Source: Myxococcales bacterium
GTDB taxonomy: Bacteria; Myxococcota_A; Polyangia; Haliangiales; Haliangiaceae
Direction of reading: 5' to 3'
Assembly: GCA_016720595.1 (NCBI GenBank)
Contig: JADKKI010000054.1
Span: 1 to 19,362 of the forward strand
DNA: 19,362 nucleotides
The first letter of the stretch is position 1; every line of letters starts with the position of its first letter. This document shows, in pieces, positions 14,821 to 19,362 of this stretch. The notes beneath the pieces were generated by a model. It saw only the letters and a program-made list of their open reading frames with translations. It had not been told where the DNA came from and made no database searches. Made by a program: the position numbers and the translations under genes.

Positions 14821-17098
14821 GGCGCGTACTCCAGCCCGAGCGAAGGGAAGATGGGCAGCCCGCGCGTGTATTGCCGCGAGGTGTAGTCGAAGTTGTACGA
14901 GACGCCCTCGGGGTTGACCCGGTTGGTCACGTTCTGAACGTCGAGAAACAACTTGAGCGTGCCCCAAGGCCGCTTCCACGATCGGTCGACCCGGACGTCG
15001 AGCTGGACGAAGGCCGGGGGCGCTCCGACAGCACCCGTCCCGAGACAGGGGGACGTACTGCTGCGCCCCCGTGTCGAAGAACGCACCAGCCGTTGGCGTG
15101 ATCGGGTTGCCACTCGCATAGCGAACCCGTGCGCCGATCCTCCAACGCGCACCGAGCGGAGCCGTGGCGAGCGCGGTCAGCACGTGCGGCTGATCGAGCA
15201 CGTAGGGCGCATAGCGCTCGAGGGCCCACGGATCCCCCTGACGATACGACCGCGAGTACGTGTAGGACAGCCAGCCCTGGATCTGCCCCACGCGGCGCCG
15301 GACCATCGTCTCGACGCCATAGGTGCGGCCGCGACCACGGCTCGCCTGATAGCTGTAGCTGCCGAGCTGCTCCTCGGTGAACTGCCGGCTCGCCGCGGCG
15401 GCGCCGCCCGACGCGGCGCTGCCGGGTGACGCGATCGGCGTCGCTCCCGACACCACATCGACGGGAAGATCGTCGAGCGTGGCGCCGAAGGCGTTCGCCG
15501 TGACATCACCGCCCAGCATCGGCGACACGACGTTGACCCCGGCGCTCGCCTGCCACGCCGAGGACGCGCGGAACGGCTCACCGGGGAGCTGGTAATCGAT
15601 CGCGGTCGCGAGCGCCGGCTGATGGTAACGCCCGATCGACTGCGTGAAGACGACGTTCGCGGTCGCCTGCTGGCGGAACGTGACCCGCGGATCGAGCACC
15701 CACTCGCCGGTCAGCCCGAAGCGCTCGCCCCGCAGCCCGGGCTGGATCGCGAGCTTGTCGCCTGCGAACCGGTGCAACACCTCGGTCCACACGCCGAGGT
15801 CAGCGGCCCAACGTTCGCCCTTGACGCGCCGCGCAGGCTGCATCATCCCCGTGGGCAGCTCGGGCGGATCCGAGTCGAGCGTGTAGCCGTAACGATTGCC
15901 CTGCACGTCGAGGCCCGCGGCGACGAACCCGTGCTGCAGGTTTCGCTGCACCGTGGCGCGGGTCGCGGCCGTCACGTTGCTGCGGATCACCCGGTTCTCG
16001 TTGGCGATGATCGCGCTGCGATCGAAGCCGAGCCACGGCACGACCGAGAGCTCGAGATCACCGCGTCGCTCCGCGTAGCGCAGGCCGGCGCGGATGAACG
16101 ACTGGCGCGCGTCGAGCCGATCGCTCGATGTGCCGAGACCGATCCCATCGTCGGCGCCGAACACCAGGGCGGTGAGCTTGCCCGAGCGGGATTGCCAGCG
16201 CAGCTGCGAATCGAGGTAGCGCGGGGCGAGCGTGAGATCCCCGGTCGGGACCGCCGCGAGCACGGCGTCGACGAAGCTGCGCCGGATGCCCAGCGACACG
16301 TTGCCCCCGCCGGCGGGCCCCTCGGCGCGGACGCTCGCGTCGAGCAGACTCACCTCGCTCCCCACCGCCCACCGATCGCTGCGTCCCGACCGCGAGCGGA
16401 GCTCGACAAGCCCGCCCTGCCCACGGCCATAGCGCGAGCCATAGCCACTCGACACGAGCTCCATCGACTCGATCATCGTGCTCGGGAAGAACGAGGCGAG
16501 GCCGCCGAAGTGGTAGAGGATCGGCACCTCGATCCCGTCGAGGAAGACGTTGGTGTCACGCGGCGCGAACCCGCGCAGCACCAGGCCGCCGAGCCCGAAC
16601 GGCACGCGCGCGGCGCCCGGCAGGCTCTGCAGGCTCTTGAGCGCGTCGTTGCCCGCGCCGGGCAGCGTCCGCACCACGTCGCGCCCGACGTCGTAGCTCG
16701 CGGCCTGTCCATCGAGCTTGCGCTTCTCCTCGATCGTGATCAGCTCCGAACCGCCGAGCTCACCGGTCGAGGTAAGGGGCAACCGCACGGGCAACCCGCG
16801 TCGCACGCGCTGGACGAGCGGCTCGTATCCGTCAGCGACCACGACCAGATCGATCCAGCCGGTGGGCGCACCGGCGAGCTCGAACCGTCCATCCTCTCCG
16901 CTGGTGGTCTCGAGGCTGCCGGTCGCGACGATGGCGCCCGGGACGGGCTCGCCCGTCGCCTGGTCGACGACGCTGCCGGTGAGCGAGTCACGGTCCTGCT
17001 CCCACGGGCGCGTCCGTGACGCCAGGTTGTGCCCGAGCCACGCCGAGCGTGGCCAGCACAAGTGAGCCCCAAAGGGCGTATCGGACGATCGGCGGCAC
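14817..17098 (-). CDS. TonB-dependent outer-membrane receptor with carboxypeptidase-like N-domain, two frameshifts
   Basis: Such receptors import large ligands using TonB energy. A GTG at 17098 opens a signal peptide (PPIVRYALWGSLVLATLGVA, then RAQ). After about residue 35 the frame ends in a TGA, while the next frame continues as DSLTGSVVDQATGEPVPGAI, a carboxypeptidase-regulatory-like domain; one indel near 16990-17020 explains this. The plug follows (RTLPGAGNDALKSLQSLPGA, VFLDGIEVPILYHFGG, YGSRYGRGQGGLVELRSR), then a long barrel. Near 15034 the frame shifts again: one surplus base in a CCC at 15034-15036 restores AVGAPPAFVQLDVRV and the terminal strands (FLDVQNVTNRVNPEGVSYN, LPIFPSLGLEYAP). 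The repaired protein would be about 760 residues. The stop overlaps the lipoprotein start. No TonB/ExbBD genes are in the window, so energising must come from elsewhere. Substrate unknown. Confidence 0.85.
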
Positions 17099-17213
17099 CT
17101 GGCTTAGAGCCCGCTCCTTCGAGACGGTTACGGCCTCGACCCTTCGAAAAACCGACAGCGATGCTGCCAAACGTCTGGAAGGACACGAGCTCGGGGCCGC
17201 CTTACCAAGGTGG

Positions 17214-17220
17214 AAAGGAG
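17214..17220 (+). promoter_or_regulatory. Ribosome binding site of the hibernation factor gene
   Basis: AAAGGAG lies five bases before the ATG at 17226, within the 127-bp divergent region shared with the receptor gene (start 17098). No convincing -10/-35 pair was found by eye in that region. Confidence 0.7.
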
Positions 17221-17225
17221 ACCCC

Positions 17226-17552
17226 ATGAAGATCACCATTCGCGCCCGTCACCTCGATCTCGCCCCCGAGCTCCGCGACCAGCTGCAGCGCCGCCTGGAC
17301 TTCGCACTTGGGCGGCTCACCACCGCGATTCGCACGGTCGACGTCGCGATCGTCGACATCAACGGCCCGAAAGGCGGAGACGACAAGCAGTGTCGGATCC
17401 ACGTCCGCGGGCCGGCGCTCGGCGAGATCGTGATCGAGCACGTCGGCAGCGATGTGCTCGCAACCGTCTCCGTTGCGGCCGAGCGAGCCGGGCGCGCGGT
17501 GACGCGATCGGTGGCGCGCCGACGGACCTTCGCGCCAGCCCTCGCCAGCTGA
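17226..17552 (+). CDS. hpf: Ribosome hibernation-promoting factor (HPF/RaiA, short form)
   Basis: The protein binds the 30S subunit near the mRNA channel and silences ribosomes in stationary phase or stress. The 108-residue product matches the short form: MKITIRARHLDLAPELRDQL, a central VDVAIVDINGPKGGDDKQCR and a strand-helix ending (VLATVSVAAERAGRAVTRSV). The C-terminal dimerisation domain of long HPF is absent. The C-terminal tail is basic (VARRRTF). It is transcribed divergently from the receptor, has a good ribosome site, and is followed 55 bp later by the TerC gene on the same strand, so the two may be one stress transcript. That link is inferred. Confidence 0.86.
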   Translation: MKITIRARHLDLAPELRDQLQRRLDFALGRLTTAIRTVDVAIVDINGPKGGDDKQCRIHVRGPALGEIVIEHVGSDVLATVSVAAERAGRAVTRSVARRRTFAPALAS

Positions 17553-17597
17553 CGCCCACCCTGCTGATCCACGCATCCGATCGTCCCGCCCACCGCC

Positions 17598-17603
17598 AGG
17601 AGG
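17598..17603 (+). promoter_or_regulatory. Ribosome site deciding a TTG start for the TerC gene
   Basis: AGGAGG lies four bases before a TTG at 17608. No ATG or GTG fits the N-terminal membrane span as well, so this gene most likely starts with TTG, a rare start that can lower translation. Confidence 0.62.
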
Positions 17604-17607
17604 CACC

Positions 17608-18737
17608 TTGGAAGTTCTCTACGCCGGCTTCGTCCTGTTCATCCTGATCTTGCTCGCACTGGATCTCGGTGTGTTCCACCGCACCGCGCACGTCGTGCGA
17701 GTCAAGGAAGCCCTCGGATGGTCGGCGGTGTGGATCAGCCTTGGGCTGTTGTTCACCGTGTTCATCTACTTCGGGTACGAGCACCACTGGTTCGGGCTCG
17801 GGATGGGCGTCGATGCGATGACCCTCGCGCCCACCACCGGCGATGGCGGCGCGACCTACAACGATGGCGGTTCGGCCGCGATCAAGTACCTGACCGGATT
17901 CGTCGTCGAGAAGTCCCTGGCCGTCGACAACATCTTCGTGATCGCGATGATCTTCGGCTTCCTCGGAGTTCCCGCGATGTACCAGCACCGCGTGCTGTTC
18001 TGGGGCATCGTCGGCGCGCTGATCCTGCGCGGCCTGATGATCGCCGTCGGCGCCGTGCTGATCACTAAGTTCAGCTGGGTCATCTACGTGTTCGGCGGGT
18101 TCCTGATCCTCACCTGCACCAGAGCTACGATGCCCGGCGGCGACGGCAACCGGCCGAGAACAACCTCCTCGTGCGGGCGACCCGGCGGCTGTTCTCGGTG
18201 ACCGAGCGCTATCACGGCGAACGCTTCGTGGTCCGCGCGGGATCGCCCGCGAGCCACGCACCCGCCACGCCCGGGGCGCCCGTCGAGACCGATCGCGTGG
18301 TCGCTCGCGCCAAGCGCGGCGCCCTCCTGGTCACACCCCTGTTTCTCGCGCTGGTCCTCGTCGAGTTCACCGATGTGATCTTCGCGGTCGACTCGATCCC
18401 GGCGATCTTCGCGATCACCACCGACCCGTTCCTGGTGTTCACCAGCAACGTGTTCGCGATCCTCGGCCTGCGCAGCCTGTACTTCGCGCTGGCCGGCATG
18501 ATGGACCGGTTCCGCTACTCCCGGGCGTCGCTCTCCGTCGTGCTGATGGCGATCGGCGTCAAGATGATGACGCACACGTACCCGAAGGCGTGGCTCGGCG
18601 AGCACTTCAACTTGTACATGCTCGGCCTGATCGCGCTGATCATCGCAGCGGGCGTGATCGCGTCGATGGTCCGCACTCGTCCCGCGCGCGAGGCGAAGCC
18701 TCCGGTGAGGCCAAGCACCGCGCGCTCGGCAGCGTGA
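17608..18737 (+). CDS. TerC-family integral membrane protein, one frameshift
   Basis: TerC/Alx proteins are multi-span inner-membrane proteins first linked to tellurite resistance and, in studied bacteria, to manganese export and metal loading of secreted proteins. The first frame gives spans such as EVLYAGFVLFILILLALDLG and conserved VEKSLAVDNIFVIAMIFGF and GGFLILT. It then turns to nonsense after about 18110. The second frame resumes as ENNLLVRATRRLFSVTERYH and continues with LVEFTDVIFAVDSIPAIFAI, a TerC hallmark with paired acidic residues in the membrane, to a TGA at 18735-18737. One indel between about 18110 and 18150 joins the parts into about 375 residues. Both acidic signature segments are intact. 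It starts at TTG 17608. A short hairpin lies directly after the stop. Confidence 0.87.
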
Positions 18738-18757
18738 TCGATCGCGACTGCGATCGA
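18738..18757 (+). terminator. Hairpin right after the TerC stop
   Basis: TCGATCGC (18738-18745) and GCGATCGA (18750-18757) make a perfect 8-bp stem with a GACT loop beginning at the base after the TGA. No T tract follows, so it may stabilise the mRNA end or act as a weak terminator before the fasciclin gene. Confidence 0.45.
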
Positions 18758-18836
18758 GATCGACGTAACCAACCTCCGGGGGCTGCACTCCTACCTGCTC
18801 CACGCCCTTCCACTCCATTTTACCAAGGACTAGATC

Positions 18837-19362
18837 ATGCGCCTCACCTCCATCTCGCTCCTCGCCCTCGCGACCCTCGCCGCTGGCTGCAGCGACGATG
18901 ACCCGGCGGTCACCCAGCCCGGATCGATCGTCGAGACTGCCCAGGCAACCCCGTCACTGTCGACCCTGGTCGCAGCGGTTCAGTTCGCCAGCGACAGCGA
19001 TGACCTCGTCAACCTGCTCGCCAACCCGGGCACGCTGACGGTGTTCGCGCCGACCAACGAGGCGTTCGACGCGCTCGCGGTCGAGCTCACCGGCACACCT
19101 GGAGCGACGGGCGCAGCCTTGCTGACGGCCGCCAACAAGCCGCTGCTCCGTAGCGTGCTCCAGTACCACGTGCTCACGAGCACCGTGAACGCTGCCGGCA
19201 TCCCGTTCGGCAAGCCGATCACCAGCGCGGAAGGGAGCGTGTTCAAGATCGACAGCGGCTCACCGCCGACGATCACCGACGGACGCAACCGGCTGTCGAA
19301 GATCACCGCCACCGATATCGAGGCCAGCAACGGCGTCGTTCACCTGATCGACAAGGTGATCC
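18837..19362 (+). CDS. Fasciclin-domain lipoprotein, truncated by the window end
   Basis: ATG 18837 with an upstream AAGGA (CCAAGGACTAGATC) opens a lipoprotein signal (SISLLALATLAAGCSDDD, Cys18). Then comes a FAS1 fold: LSTLVAAVQFASDSDDLVNL, GTLTVFAPTNEAFDALAVEL, LLRSVLQYHVLTSTVNAAGI and ASNGVVHLIDKVI. FAS1 domains mediate adhesion or protein contacts at cell surfaces. No stop occurs before base 19362, so the C-terminus is missing; at least 175 residues are present and the closing 'VHLIDKVI' motif suggests the first domain is nearly complete. A second domain may follow outside. It is separated from TerC by 99 bp, including a hairpin. Confidence 0.9.
   Translation, partial: MRLTSISLLALATLAAGCSDDDPAVTQPGSIVETAQATPSLSTLVAAVQFASDSDDLVNLLANPGTLTVFAPTNEAFDALAVELTGTPGATGAALLTAANKPLLRSVLQYHVLTSTVNAAGIPFGKPITSAEGSVFKIDSGSPPTITDGRNRLSKITATDIEASNGVVHLIDKVI

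Noticed and set aside
15622..17019. A 465-residue plus-strand open frame
   Set aside because: Antisense to the TonB-dependent receptor; no domain signs, Arg/Ala/His-biased.
13870..17061. A single 1063-residue fusion of receptor and lipoprotein
   Set aside because: The joined frame results from an indel near 15034. The true receptor end and the lipoprotein's own ATG and lipobox are visible at 14817-14820.
1..19362. CRISPR arrays, tRNA/rRNA genes, transposases or phage genes
   Set aside because: No direct-repeat array, no RNA gene secondary structure and no matching protein motifs were seen on either strand.

Overview
This is a GC-rich window whose genes look like those of a Gram-negative, predatory or soil-type delta-lineage bacterium. 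The best guess is Myxococcota, perhaps near Kofleriaceae/Haliangium. This rests on the strong GC bias at third codon positions, many secreted lipoproteins with a clear lipobox, outer-membrane barrels with disordered acidic linkers, a TonB-dependent receptor paired with a lipoprotein, and many genes without recognisable relatives. It is inference, not a database match. No tRNA, rRNA, insertion sequence, prophage or CRISPR array was seen.

Layout. Positions 1-2530 have no intact gene, but pieces of protein-like reading appear in alternating frames. They can be stitched into at least four broken genes: a plus-strand lipoprotein-like gene, an unidentified minus-strand gene, a minus-strand secreted protein with a discoidin/NADase-type glycan-binding-like domain, and a minus-strand membrane protein. 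Positions 2592-5915 (minus) hold an outer-membrane-type protein, an ACE-like M2 metallopeptidase lipoprotein and a small membrane PH-domain protein. The last two are 4 bp apart. Positions 6004-9701 hold a plus-strand gene of unknown function, a ~547-residue lipoprotein and an outer-membrane barrel with three aspartate-rich tracts. Positions 9858-12254 hold a 64-residue acidic protein (plus), then a periplasmic Cu/Zn superoxide dismutase (sodC), a secreted esterase/PHB-depolymerase-like lipoprotein and its translationally coupled TetR regulator (all minus). Palindromic operators lie at the regulator's 5' end. Positions 12326-13897 hold a divergent pair of membrane-anchored proteins of unknown function. 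Positions 13870-17098 (minus) hold the TonB-dependent receptor and its downstream lipoprotein, overlapping by ATGA. Positions 17226-19362 (plus) hold a ribosome hibernation factor, a TerC-family membrane protein and a fasciclin-domain lipoprotein cut by the window end.

Themes. Most products are predicted for the cell envelope or secretion: peptidase, esterase, SodC, receptor and lipoproteins. The hibernation factor, TerC and SodC suggest stress handling.

The most striking property of the window is technical or evolutionary. At least seven otherwise convincing genes (2592, 3571, 6678, 11602, 14817 with two breaks, and 17608) carry single frameshifts, several at short G/C runs, and breaks become very dense toward position 1. 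This fits uncorrected indel errors near a contig end. Real pseudogenisation of the left 2.5 kb cannot be excluded from sequence alone. I did not find a convincing new multi-gene defence or biosynthetic system.
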